Below are positions 51,590-62,111 of a stretch of 64,000 bases of DNA, piece after piece. Origin of the DNA: Riptortus pedestris (taxonomy: Eukaryota > Arthropoda > Insecta > Hemiptera > Alydidae); the NCBI GenBank assembly GCA_019009955.1, contig CM032228.1, positions 208,052,001 through 208,116,000 on the forward strand, read 5' to 3'. The notes under the pieces were generated by a model. It did not search any database, had not been told where the DNA came from, and worked only from the letters and a program-made list of their open reading frames with translations. The first letter of the stretch is position 1. Each line of letters starts with the position of its first letter. Position numbers and translations under genes: made by a program.

Positions 51590-51890
51590 TAATGAGGACT
51601 TAGGGAAAGTTTAAGATGTAGAACTTCATATATCTCCGGTTTATGAGTTGTTTCGGAAAATGGAATATATATACAAGTTGTTTTTCTAAATCGTCTTTAT
51701 CAGTTATTTTTATTTTTGAGCTTTCAGCTTTCCCCACTCTTTCAATTGCGATTTTCGTTTGAGAAAAATCTTGTTAACACAGGCTTCTATAAAACGGAGA
51801 AATAGAGAATTGAAAATGATATGGAGTCTTCTTTATGTTCCTTCAAGTGGGAGAACCGCTTAGTTTTGTTCTTGTGTAAAGGGCTACATG
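51590..51890 (+). mobile_element. HINE-A 3' part, subfamily 3, decayed
   Basis: 'ATATATCTCCGGTTTATGAG', 'TCAGCTTTCCCCACTC', 'GGAGAAATAGAGAATTGAAA' and 'GGGAGAACCGCTTAG' follow the order of the family. Confidence 0.55.
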
Positions 51891-51968
51891 ATATTACAGA
51901 CAGAATGATATTTGCAGTACGGGATTTTGAGTTCTGTTACAACCTTCGCCTTTAGTTCTATATAATCG

Positions 51969-51969
<1 letters not shown>

Positions 51970-52020
<51 letters not shown>
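51970..52020. repeat. (TA)n microsatellite
   Basis: About 25 TA units in series. Confidence 0.95.
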
Positions 52021-52022
<2 letters not shown>

Positions 52023-52107
52023 CGACTCATTCGAAAAGAAATAATATAACTTTTCAACTAAAATAATTTAAAATGAAGTTTAATAAAATAAAAAACACGC
52101 ACACATT

Positions 52108-52147
52108 ACCTTTTTCCTTCCTTCCTTCCTTATTTTTTTCCTTCCTT
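52108..52147. repeat. (TTCC)n tetranucleotide repeat
   Basis: Two TTCC clusters separated by TTATTTTTTT. Confidence 0.9.
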
Positions 52148-52149
52148 GT

Positions 52150-52358
52150 ACGAAGTTAAGGGAAGAGGGGTTTAGAGAAGGGTAAAAGTTCCGATTTCAC
52201 CCTACAGATGTATAGGTTAATTTGTTTTACCATAAAAAAGTTATAAATTATGATCCTATGAAATCGTCGATACGTTGCATTGGAACGGTGATATCGTACA
52301 GTACTTTCAAATGATGTAATTTTGAATAAATAATATATCGAACATTTTGTTTTTATTT
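52150..52358 (+). repeat. Rep-C copy, left of the SINE-B pair
   Basis: 'AAGTTAAGGGAAGAGGGGTT', 'AGTTATAAATTATGATCCTA', 'GGTGATATCGTACAG' and 'CATTTTGTTTTTATTT', matching the downstream half of Rep-C. Confidence 0.7.
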
Positions 52359-52580
52359 AAATTATTTATTAACTTTCACTTTTTTGGCAACTATGGCTAA
52401 TTGGGACGGGTTATCTACAGGTTAACACCCTTTTCTAGCCAGGGTGAGACTAAGGCTTTTATTTGATGAATTCCGTCACTAAATAAACTCCTTTTCCCAA
52501 GCGGGAATCGAACTTGCCACTCTAGGTTTACCATGCGAGATTAAGGTCAACGCTTTAACTCATATGGCTAACCTGATCCA
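52359..52580 (-). mobile_element. SINE-B, full length with a 13-bp TSD
   Basis: The sense strand is minus. A tRNA-like head lies at about 52575-52500 with a B box AGTTCGATTCC, then the body with the CCAGGGTGAGAC region and the tail. TTTGTTTTTATTT is duplicated perfectly at 52346-52358 and 52581-52593, fixing both ends and placing the insertion inside Rep-C. Confidence 0.92.
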
Positions 52581-52599
52581 TTTGTTTTTATTTCATAAA

Positions 52600-52790
52600 G
52601 TGTGCACTCGGGACTCGATATGAGTTAAGTCGTTGAACTTAATTACGTATGATAAACCTAGGGTCGTGAGTTCCATTCTAAACCTGAGCAATAAAATAAA
52701 TTCCTTAGTCCCCCTTCGTTAGAATAGAATTGTAACCTACACATAATCCGTCCCAATTAGCATTAGTATTAATAATTACTGTTTTAATAG
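52600..52790 (+). mobile_element. SINE-B, opposite orientation, diverged
   Basis: The sense strand is plus: tRNA-like head ('ATATGAGTTAAGTCGTTGAA', B box GTGAGTTCCATTC), 'AAATAAATTCCTTAGTCCCC', 'GTAACCTACACATAATCCGT', 'CCCAATTAGCATTAG'. It is older than its neighbour and stands head-to-head with it. Confidence 0.8.
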
Positions 52791-52799
52791 GTCAGAGTC

Positions 52800-52960
52800 A
52801 GATTACTTTTCGTAAAAAGATCTATAAATTATGTTCTATAGCATTTTTGATCTGAAGCATGGAGATATCGTATATCACGTTCAAATGAAATAATATTAAA
52901 TGTATTTCCACAAAACATTTTGTTAATTTAATTTAATGGGAGTACAAGGAAGTGGTTTCC
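52800..52960 (+). repeat. Rep-C copy, right of the SINE-B pair
   Basis: 'AAAAGATCTATAAATTATGT', 'GGAGATATCGTATATCACGT', 'TTAATTTAATTTAATGGGAG'. It repeats the same part of Rep-C found on the left side and does not continue from it. Confidence 0.75.
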
Positions 52961-53582
52961 AGATAACAATTGTTTCACATGAAATATGTCGCCATTTCTC
53001 AAATATATCGGAGGCAGGCGTAAGAAACTGTAACCATAGCTAAAACAGCTTTTGTCGCAGTACTCAAATACAAAGACCACTCGCGGTACAGCTGACGGTA
53101 CCACTCAATCTAGGCGCTCTTGTAAGTGGAATGGTTGGAGTAAAGGACAAAGGTTAAACGCGGCCACATGAATAGCGGGGAAAAAAATAAAGCACCCACT
53201 ATTTATGGCGGTGATCCGAACTGAAAAGCAGCTCTGAGCTGGGTCGTGTTCGCCGATCGTGTGGCGTATTTCAGAAAGCCATCCGACCTGAACGCAGACC
53301 ATCCTCCATCACTACCCCCCTCCATACGCCCTTAGAACCAACCACAATCAAATACATATATACACGCGTTTTCCTTACCGTTACCCTTAGTATGAATGTA
53401 CCCGACGGACGTACTGTAGACGATCTGTCGTGAAGCCTGAATCTAATGCGTATAATAACACTCACATAATTTATTTTTGCGAGAAACGCTTTCGAAAGTA
53501 TCTGACTGCATATGCAGAGCTATTGGGGGGGGGGGGAGGAGGTTGTAGATTTATACCTGATACTTGAGAAGACGAACTCTTG
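52961..53582. other. Unassigned, GC-richer (53090-53340)
   Basis: Short frames on the minus strand without recognised domains. A G-run (11 G) lies at 53525-53535 just before the next HINE-A. Confidence 0.3.
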
Positions 53583-54352
53583 AAGTAAGCCACGCAGGAG
53601 CTGGGTAAACTAAGTAGATTGCCCACGTTCTGGTCATGATGATTTCAACTCAAGTTAGAGTTTTTAATAAAAATCCAATGTAGCCAAAACACTTAATCTA
53701 TGCTGGACGAGATGATGAAATGATTACTAACACAATTGATTAAAAGTAAAAGTGGAAAGTGGACTGAAGGCATAAAACAAATAATGAAGATTTATAATAC
53801 AACTCGATCTGACTCATAATAACGTAGGTAGTCGGATTTTTTTTTTATTATAACCTCATCTTAACCCCCCTCCTCTTCCTCCTCATATCCCAATTATGAC
53901 CATTAACAAATTGTATTTTTAGCTTTAGTTGAAACGTTGAAATATTGACTGTGGACTCGATCAACATATAGATGACGCTACATTGAACATATATGTATCT
54001 TGCATGCGGTAAAGGATATTTTGTATTTAAAGTGTTTCTATGCCAGCTTATAGTTAATATAAGATGATTAGCAGTTAAAGGCCTGAAAACTAAAAGAATG
54101 TATAAAACGACACTTATAGGAAATTAATGTATACAAGTTGGTACTCAACAAATTTTCTATCCGAATTATAATAATGGAAATATTCTCATATTCGAAATTC
54201 TCCCCACTAACCCCCTTCCCCCATTTAACCGTCCATATGCCCGTACTATATATAATAGCAAAATAAACCTCATTTTCTGACATCTCCTAGAAAGGATCGA
54301 AGGAAATTTGAAGACATTTTTCATGGGGACATGAATGCAATCTCAATACTGA
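53583..54352 (-). mobile_element. HINE-A, reverse, with two core segments
   Basis: GCCACGCAGGAGCTGGGTAA and TAGATTGCCCACG (terminus), a first core to about 53990, then a second core (54060-54260) leading to the 5' block 'CATTTTCTGACATCTCCTAG', 'AAAGGATCGAAGGAAATTTG' and 'TCTCAATACTGAAG'. The microsatellite and palindrome are lost. Confidence 0.75.
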
Positions 54353-55662
54353 AGAAAACAAGATTTAAGGGACAACAAATGAATAAAAGAGGAGAAGAGT
54401 TTCACAAGAAAGACAGCCGTTTATCGTAGCCTTGTAAATTAGGCTATTCAATAACAAAGGTATCTGAGGTCAAAAAATGATCCACAGACCCAGAAAACAG
54501 AACGAGACGACTTCAAAACAATGTGATAACCAAGTAATAATAACAATAAAGCCTAGTTCATCACTCAATCAATTCCTATTAAAGAGGTTCCAAGTGGTAA
54601 TCAAACCCAAGACTCTAGGTACACCAAGTCCAATAAGACACCAACTTCATAACTCACATGATTAATTTGTGCCCCCCAGTTTTAAAAGAGTGTCTTTATA
54701 CACTATTATTCAAAATAAGAGGAAAGAAAAGTCAACGACTACTAAATTACAATAATAAACTGTGCTAAAAATAAATTATACTGAGAATAATGTAGACGTT
54801 CATACTACCTTTGCATATCTGGAGTTTCCCACTTCAATTAATAGTGGGGAAGTTGTGTAATTGGATGAGTATGTACAGTAAACGACGGGTACGAGCAACC
54901 ATGCCACCCAGTATATAAAATTTACATTAAAGGACCGAAATTATGCTTTTACTGAATTACCAGTTCCAATTAAAATTTAATCAGGGATTTAACTTAATCT
55001 CTATAGCCAGTGGTTAATGAATTAGCGATATCTATGATGGGACGAAGTCAAGTCGATTAAGTGGACGTAAACATAATTAAACGTTAGATATGCACACAAC
55101 ACTAGATAAACTGCTTACAAGGACGAACAAATTAAGTTGGGGAAAATCAGCTTATTTGATGAGAAAAAATGATTTTACATGGACTATGATTTATTAAATA
55201 TATTTTTTATTTATCTTTTGTCTAATGAAAGAAAAAAATTATCCTTGAGATATGAAAAGATGTCGGGGAAGTGAATGCTTGCTCCAACTCAAAAGAGAGC
55301 TATTTAAAAGAGGACACCGCAGACCTGGCAGTAAGGTCATCTCTTTCATTCGGAGACCTCATTCTGTCAGAGGTCAACTGTCAGAGTTCGTGATCATCTT
55401 CGTTCCTCTTCTTTGAAACATACAGACGTTTTTATTAATTAATTGCAGGTCTTTCACATTCGGAGCTCTAAACACTGCAACAGTGTTGACTGTTCAGTAG
55501 GCGGGTTGTTATAATGTAAAAGAATAAAACTTGAAAAATTAAAAGCCCACTATAATTTATAAAGAAATAAAACTTAACACTAGTAAGTAACTGAAAAATG
55601 GAAAACAGAAAATAATAAAATGTATTTTGAATAAATTATTATAAAGACCAGTTCGCAAAATA
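54353..55662. other. Unassigned AT-rich DNA
   Basis: Nothing recognised. Confidence 0.35.
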
Positions 55663-56461
55663 AAAAAGTCCGTCACGCAGGGGCTTCGTAAACTAAGCAG
55701 ATTTCCCTCGTGAATTTCAGTAATAGATAAATATACATACTGGTAACACAACAACACCGTGAATAAATACAAACGGAAATAAGAAATGTTTCATCCAATT
55801 TCAATAACCTGCCGACAGGAAGCGTTAGGTTAGAAATGTAATCAAACTGGTCGGCCCGCCTCACCGGAAAGAAAAACAATTACTGAAATATATCAGAATA
55901 TAACACATTAATTTTATTGAGAACTATTTACTATATCTAGTACTGTAATTAATAATGAGTCAGAATAATTGTTATCTCAATCAATAAAATTTTAGTAGTC
56001 CAAAACTTTAAGATGGGGGGTGGGGGAGATCATCAGGAAATATTTACTTGTATCTCGTATAATAAAGGTCTCTTGAATAAAATTTTTGGTATTTAAACTT
56101 CCAATAATGTGATGTATTATGTAGCAGAGTATTGTTTACGTAACATGAGTAGAAGTGGCGGTTTGCTGAAAACTGAAAAATGCAAATATCTCGGTTAATA
56201 TTCAAGATAGAGAATAAACGTAAATAGCAATATATATATAGTAAATTTAATTTGCAATACGATTGGTTATATACAATTTTTCGATCTGATGCATAATAAT
56301 GGAGATATTTCGAATTTTTGAAAATCCTCCCCTCTAAACCCCCCCTCCCACTGGTCCGATTTCAGCCGTTAACGAACTTGATCTTTCCTTTTACATAAAA
56401 CGACTAAATATCGAGTTTGGTAACGATCAAACAAAAATTGCGACTGCTAGAGCGGTAACAG

Positions 56462-56505
<44 letters not shown>

Positions 56506-56655
56506 ACAATATATATATATATATATACAGTTTTGAACGGACTTCATTTTCGTCACCTACTAGGTAGGATCGATGGACATTTGCAGAAAAATTTCGAAAA
56601 TTCCGTCATGAGTACAACCTCAATAGCTGATTTCCCTTAAGGGAAATCTGCTAAA
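55663..56655 (-). mobile_element. HINE-A, long copy, reverse, subfamily 4 end plus subfamily 1 core
   Basis: The terminus AAAGTCCGTCACGCAGGGGC and TAAACTAAGCAGATTTCCCT is followed by the subfamily-4 module shared with 35.4 kb (to about 55812), an unassigned 250 bp, then a subfamily-1 core from about 56063 with GTCCGATTTCAGCCGTTAAC, (TA)n and the perfect palindrome GATTTCCCTTAAGGGAAATC at 56629-56648. It could be one long element or two juxtaposed copies. Confidence 0.85.
56465..56528. repeat. (TA)n microsatellite inside HINE-A
   Basis: Two TA runs separated by TGTATACAA at the internal site. Confidence 0.95.
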
Positions 56656-56796
56656 AACTGTTGCAATACGTGAGCACAGGCAAGAGAGAAGCATTAATTT
56701 CACTTTCATTAACTTCAGACGACTAAAAACGAAGGTAATTGTCAGGTTTCTCACAGTATACCAACAGTAAAATTAGTTCAATTATTTTGATGTAAT

Positions 56797-56921
56797 TTTT
56801 AGCAGATTTCCCTTAAGGGAAATCAGCTATTGAGGTCATACTCATGACGCGATTTTCGAAAAATTTCTTCAAATCTCCATCGATCCTACCCAGGAGATGA
56901 CGAAAATGAGGTAAGTTCAAA

Positions 56922-56998
<77 letters not shown>

Positions 56999-57419
56999 CT
57001 GTCTGTCTGTCTGTCTTTTAACACTCTAGCGGTCGCAATTTTTGTTTAATCGTCACCAAACTAGGTATTTGATCGTTTTATGTAAAAAGGAAGATCATGT
57101 CTGTTAACGGCTGAAATCGGACCAGTGGGGGGGGGGGTTTAGAGGGGGATTTTCGACAATTCGAAATATCTCCGTTACTATACGTCGGATTGAAAAATTG
57201 TATAGAACCAATATTGTTATATACATTTATTCTCTATCTTGAATATTAACCGAGATATTTGCATTTTTATTAAGTGTAACGGACGAGCTATGGTTCCCGC
57301 CGAAAGCTAGTTCGGCCGTTTCCGTAACTATTCGGCACTCGTATTGAGAGTTCTCTATTGTTTAACTTTACGTGGGAAATCTGCTTAGTTTACGCATCCC
57401 CCGCGTGAAAGACTTTTTT
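56797..57419 (+). mobile_element. HINE-A, full length, subfamily 2, reference copy
   Basis: TTTTTAGCAGATTTCCC with the perfect 20-bp palindrome at 56805-56824, ATTGAGGTCATACTCATGAC, CTACCCAGGAGATGACG, (TA)n(GT)n(CTGT)n, CTCTAGCGGTCGCAATTTTT, a G-run, GAAATATCTCCGTTACTA, TTAACCGAGATATTTGC, the subfamily-2 module, ACGTGGGAAATCTGCTTAG, a hairpin ACGC...GCGT and a final GACTTTTTT. Confidence 0.95.
56928..57016. repeat. (TA)n(GT)n(CTGT)n microsatellite inside HINE-A
   Basis: Three repeat types in series at the internal site of the reference copy. Confidence 0.97.
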
Positions 57420-58326
57420 ATGACAACACTGTCACTGGGAAAAAGTGGCAGCAAGTAGGGGAAGGTTAAAGTTGTTATTGTGCTGGGCTAAGCTGATACA
57501 GTTCTGTTTAATTTTCCCTGGAACTACAGAGTTATTTTATCTTGGACCTCAAACTCTGGGGAATCATGATATCAATTTGATAAAAAAGAAATTAACTCAT
57601 TATTACAGAATGCCCTAAATTACCCAGAGCTTAAGCTACATTTATTGTTTAAAATAAACCTTGGCTGGGTTAAAATAATAATTTAATAAGTTAAAAATGC
57701 AATTATTTTTCCTAAGAGGAGAGAATATATGAGGGACGGGTAGAATATAAGAGCGGTCGTGAGTGGAATTGCGCTGGAACCCCCCCCCCCCGGTGATGTA
57801 TTGGGCTGAGGAGCTAATGGGGCCCAGGCTGGCCAACATTACCACTGGTTGTTAGATCTATAATCTATGTACTCCTGTCCAGGCCTTCCCATTACACCAC
57901 ACACACTCTATAGTCTAAATATATCATATCCCCATTTCATAACACAACACTAATTCCACAATTTTTCTCTCCCCGCTCCGGATCTAAATTATTTGGGAGC
58001 CACGGTGGGGATCTCGGTAATTTCTTGCTGGTAAGATATATAACGAAAAGTTTAAACTGGATTGATTAAATGGTTTTCATTAAAAAAATAAATAAACGAT
58101 CTTGGAGAGTTTCAAAATTAAACTTATAATTGCATTTCTTGTGCATTAATATTAAGATGACTGCAGCATTCTGCTTTAAAGGTCAAGAACCTATCTCGTA
58201 CCTAAGGATATAATATAAAGCTCTTCTAAATTCAGGTAGCTTCACACATGATTATTTCGAACATAAGAAAACTTGTACTCCTCAAAGCTTTTTATAGCAC
58301 AACCCATCAATACGGCTAACTATAGA
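57420..58326. other. Unassigned DNA
   Basis: A C-run lies at 57780-57791. No family match or credible coding frame. Confidence 0.35.
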
Positions 58327-58446
58327 TTTTAACAGATTTCCCTTGAGGAAAATCAGATATTGAGGTCGTACTCAAGACAAAATTTTTCTTCAAATGTCCA
58401 ACGATCCTACCCAGGAGTTAACGAAAATGGGGTCTGTCCAAAACTG

Positions 58447-58495
<49 letters not shown>

Positions 58496-58842
58496 CTGTT
58501 ACCGCTCTAGCGGTCACAATTTTTGTCTTATCGTTACCAAACTTGATATATAATTGTTTTATACAAAATGGCAGATCAAGTTCATTAACGGCTGAAATCG
58601 GACCAGGGAGAGGGGGGTTTAGAGGGGGAGAATTTCGAAAATTCTTAATATCTCCGTTATTATGCGTCGGATGGAAAAGTTGTATAGAACAATTCTTATT
58701 GCAAATGTATTGTTCTATAAATGTTGTCATGTACATGTTTTTAACTATCTTTTTAGTTTTCCGTCCTCAGTAAACCCCCACTCCTACTCATCTCACATTA
58801 CAATATTCTATAGTTAACGCAGCCCCTGCGTGACGGACTTTT
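58327..58842 (+). mobile_element. HINE-A, subfamily 1, with a deletion before the 3' hairpin
   Basis: TTTTAACAGATTTCCCTTGA, CGATCCTACCCAGGAG, (TA)n, GCTCTAGCGGTCACAATTTT, GGCTGAAATCGGACCAG, ATCTCCGTTATTATGCGTCG and 'CAGTAAACCCCCACTCCTAC', then a jump over the rest of the module and the GGGAAATCTGC motif to the hairpin TTAACGCAGCCCCTGCGTGA and CGGACTTTT. Confidence 0.92.
58449..58491. repeat. (TA)n microsatellite inside HINE-A
   Basis: TA run at the family's internal site. Confidence 0.95.
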
Positions 58843-58949
58843 ACTACTACTTCCACCTCGAAATCTCCAGCAAATTAGAATCTCCGAATCCATTTTTTAA
58901 TACAGATTGAGATACACTTGTCCATTTCGGTCGAAACCCCTAAGGAATT

Positions 58950-59225
58950 AGATTAGTGAAGTAACTTTATACAAAACAATAGATTAAGTTCTTTGATGGA
59001 TGAAATCGGGGTTGATCGTGTCCGTGTATAGAGAACCAATGACTTTAATGAAGTTATGTTCTACCATTGTTGGTCAACACATTCTTCTCGTATTCAAATA
59101 TTAACCAATCGAAATATTTTTTTGTTTTCTTCAAGTAAATAAATGGAGAATACAATATACGGGTCTAATATATTGTAGTGCCATCGGCATAGCTTATGCA
59201 TTGACCTCGTGACGGACGTTGTTAA
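58950..59225 (+). mobile_element. HINE-A fragment, decayed
   Basis: 'AGATTAAGTTCTTTGATGGA' with 'TGAAATCGGGG', 'AATATTAACCAATCGAAATA' and a terminus 'CTCGTGACGGACGTTG' keep family order. Confidence 0.5.
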
Positions 59226-60289
59226 TGAAAGAATTAAGAAAATAAATAAATTGAGTCACAAAAATTTAATTTCTCCCCCTTTTCGTTTTTGATTTATTGA
59301 TCAATTTAAAATAATATTGAACAATGTTAAATATTATAATACTTATAACGTGTAGAAAATATAAAATTATTGACTTTTTAGAAACTATAACATTTAACAC
59401 TTATTCAAGAGTAAATCTCCTCATTTATGGAGCTTCTCAACCCAATAAATTCATAAATAATGAACCTAATCTATGGAATACGCTGACATTAAATATTACA
59501 GTTTTGAATCAATTTCAATCATAGCAAAATTATTTAACTTCCAGAATTGAAGTTCTCATATATATAAAAATATTTACGCTTCAAGTTAAAAAAGTGTTTT
59601 AATATATATTGATTTATTTTTCTATCCTAAAGATTTCTTTCAAGCGTTCAAAATGTATTAAAGAACCAGTAAGGTCTCTGTGTTTTTAGTCCTCTGTATA
59701 ACTGCAATCTATTCTTACATTAAACAAAAAAAAATATTTTTTAACTCAGATCGCCGTAGAAATGCTTCCTGAGTTACTTACATACATGCGCAAACTTGGC
59801 CAAACTATTCACCCCAAGAATCCTAGCAACTAACGAGAGGGTGTGTGAAGCCTCTCCTTATATTATTATACCGTGGCCTGAAAGCAGGATATTTATTCCC
59901 ACGAGTGTAATAACTTTCGTTTTTATGGCCTTGGTGGGCCAAATACCTCGTCTACATTTATTACAGATATTACCATGTCTGTATCAGAGAAAAATAAGAA
60001 ATCGTATTTAGTTCTCTCACCAATTAAACGACAAGGAATAATTAACGTTACCTTGATGGTTAATAATTGTCAGATCAGCAAACTTAAGCAAATGTCAGAT
60101 GGAGTCAAAAATTCCTACCTGTAAAAAAAGAAATTAAATTAATATATTAATTAAATAATGTAAAAATAACCACCGAGTGTATTAAAGAAATAACTATTCT
60201 TGAAATGTTCTAACTAACGACGTGCTTAGATATTCGTTGTAAGTATCATAATGTGTGCAAAATCAAGAAATATTTTGTGGCTACATTTT
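59226..60289. other. Unassigned AT-rich DNA
   Basis: Short open frames without recognised domains. No repeat match. Confidence 0.35.
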
Positions 60290-60885
60290 TAGCAGATTCC
60301 CATTGTCTATTGACGCTCTAGTGGCCACAATTTTTGTTTGATCGTTCCCGGTCTCTACATATAAAGTTTTGGAAAAAAAAAACGAAAGATCAAGTTCAAT
60401 ATTCACTGGATTCGGACTAAGAAAAGAGTGGGGACACATAAAAATTAAAAAATATCTCTGTTATAATTAGTCAGATTAAAAAATAACCGATTTTGATGCA
60501 GATTGAATTCTCTATAGTGCCTGTAATTTGTTTTATAATTCTTTTAGATGTCTAATAATAAGCGAGTTATTTGTATTATTTTAAATGTTTTTTAGGCGTC
60601 AGTAAACCCCCTATTTTCCTCTCCTTACGTTAACTATTAGCCATTTACCATGAATGATTTTATTCAAATCTTAAATACCAAATATTGTTTTCAACGAACC
60701 ACTATTATGTCCGATAGATTCAAATATATCATGTTTAATGTAATTAATGAAGGTTCTATGCCCAATACGCAATTTTGTTTATTAATACATAATCGATATT
60801 TAACCGTTTCATACAAAACCAAAGATCATTCTCGTGAATTGCCGAAATCGAACTAAGAAGAAAGGGAAGGGGTTACAGAGGTGTA
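60290..60885 (+). mobile_element. HINE-A, diverged, with a second partial core
   Basis: TTAGCAGATTCCCATTG, 'GACGCTCTAGTGGCCACAAT', 'TTTGTTTGATCGTTCCC', 'ATATCTCTGTTATAATTAGT', 'TAATAAGCGAGTTATTTGTA' and 'AAATACCAAATATTGTTTTC', then a second partial core at 60780-60885 ('AAAGATCATTCTCG', 'GAAAGGGAAGGGG'). The 3' terminus is missing. Confidence 0.7.
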
Positions 60886-61309
60886 GACCCGTTCAAGTAT
60901 ACAAAATTATTTATTGATTACAAAAAATATTTTTACCGCATATATAACTTAAATGGTTTAATTAGAATAATAAATACATTTCCTACATTGTCTTTATATG
61001 TGAATCTTAAGTCACAGCAACGTGTTTATAACATATGTGATTATTTTTAAAGATATACACTTATTTGTAACTGATTCATAACAGGCTTAGTGTATACACA
61101 GTAAATGCAGAAATAATGTTTCGAATGCATTAAATAATATTCTGTAGCCGTAAATGATCACAAATCACAGCCTTTATATTTTCTCCTCTTGCATGCTTAT
61201 TCATGCCAGAATAATTACAGCTCATAGCAAGAAATATAGAACATAAGTCATGATTTATTATTGGTCTTTCCATATCCTCTCATAGTGTATTCATTTAAAA
61301 ATAATAAAC
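60886..61309. other. Unassigned AT-rich DNA
   Basis: Nothing recognised. Confidence 0.35.
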
Positions 61310-61600
61310 GTAGTAAAAGAAAATAAAAAAATCGACTAACTGACCCCCCTCCTATAGCCTTTTTCGATCAAAATAGAGGTGCTCATCTAGATTTTACAAC
61401 AGTTCTAAGTGTACAAGAACAACTCTATAAGGGGAGCCGTTTTTTGAGTTATATGAGAAAAGCATACTTACGTCACCCCAAAACTAGTTAAGATGGATTT
61501 AGGGTGGGACAAACAATTAATTCCATTGAAGTCTGAAAACCAAACTTTTTCGCGAATACAATACTTCATTTCCTACAAGAAGCAAAAATTACAGATATTC
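61310..61600 (-). repeat. Rep-C, reverse, upstream half
   Basis: 'CTTTTTCGATCAAAATAGAG', 'GTCACCCCAAAACTAGTTAA', 'GATGGATTTAGGGTGGGACA', 'AATTCCATTGAAGTCTGAAA', 'TTTTTCGCGAATACAATACT' and the hairpin-like 'TTCCTACAAGAAG' define this half of the family. Confidence 0.75.
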
Positions 61601-61873
61601 GTTATCAATTCCAAAAAACTAAAGGCACTACATAAGAGAGGTTAGAATTAAACCATGAAAGTCTTCCTATCTCATATCACGCACAGTAGTGTATTCATGA
61701 ACATAAATCAACACTTTTTTTTTATTTAATGTTAATAATTAGGTGCTTGAATTCTTTAAACAAAAGTGACGGAAAAGTACACGTTGCTCAAGTTAGTTTG
61801 TCCATAGAATTTAACCACAGAAAACTAAGTATAATAGACTCGCATGGACCAGTGGAAATATAATAGTATATAA
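61601..61873. other. Unassigned AT-rich DNA
   Basis: Nothing recognised apart from the GACTCGCAT motif near 61837 that recurs at 62131. Confidence 0.35.
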
Positions 61874-62111
61874 TAGATATGGAAATATAATAGTATATAC
61901 AAAATATCTGTTATAAATAGTCAAATCAAAAACTGTAATATAACCTATTTTGGTGCATATTGAATTCTCTATGTCTGTAATTGGTTTTATACAATTTTTT
62001 TCGATGCCATATAATAAGCAAGTTATTTGTATTTTTAAAATTTATTTTAGGTGTCAGTAAACCCCCCATTCTACACCCATCTGGCTAGATATGGAAATAT
62101 AATAGTATATA
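61874..62111 (+). mobile_element. HINE-A core segment bounded by perfect 26-bp direct repeats
   Basis: The core segment (61900-62085) is the same diverged variant as 60450-60610. It is bracketed exactly by 26-bp repeats starting TAGATATGGAAATATAATAG at 61874-61899 and 62086-62111. Outside these, GACTCGCAT...CCAGTGGAAA recurs near 61837 and 62131. Confidence 0.8.
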
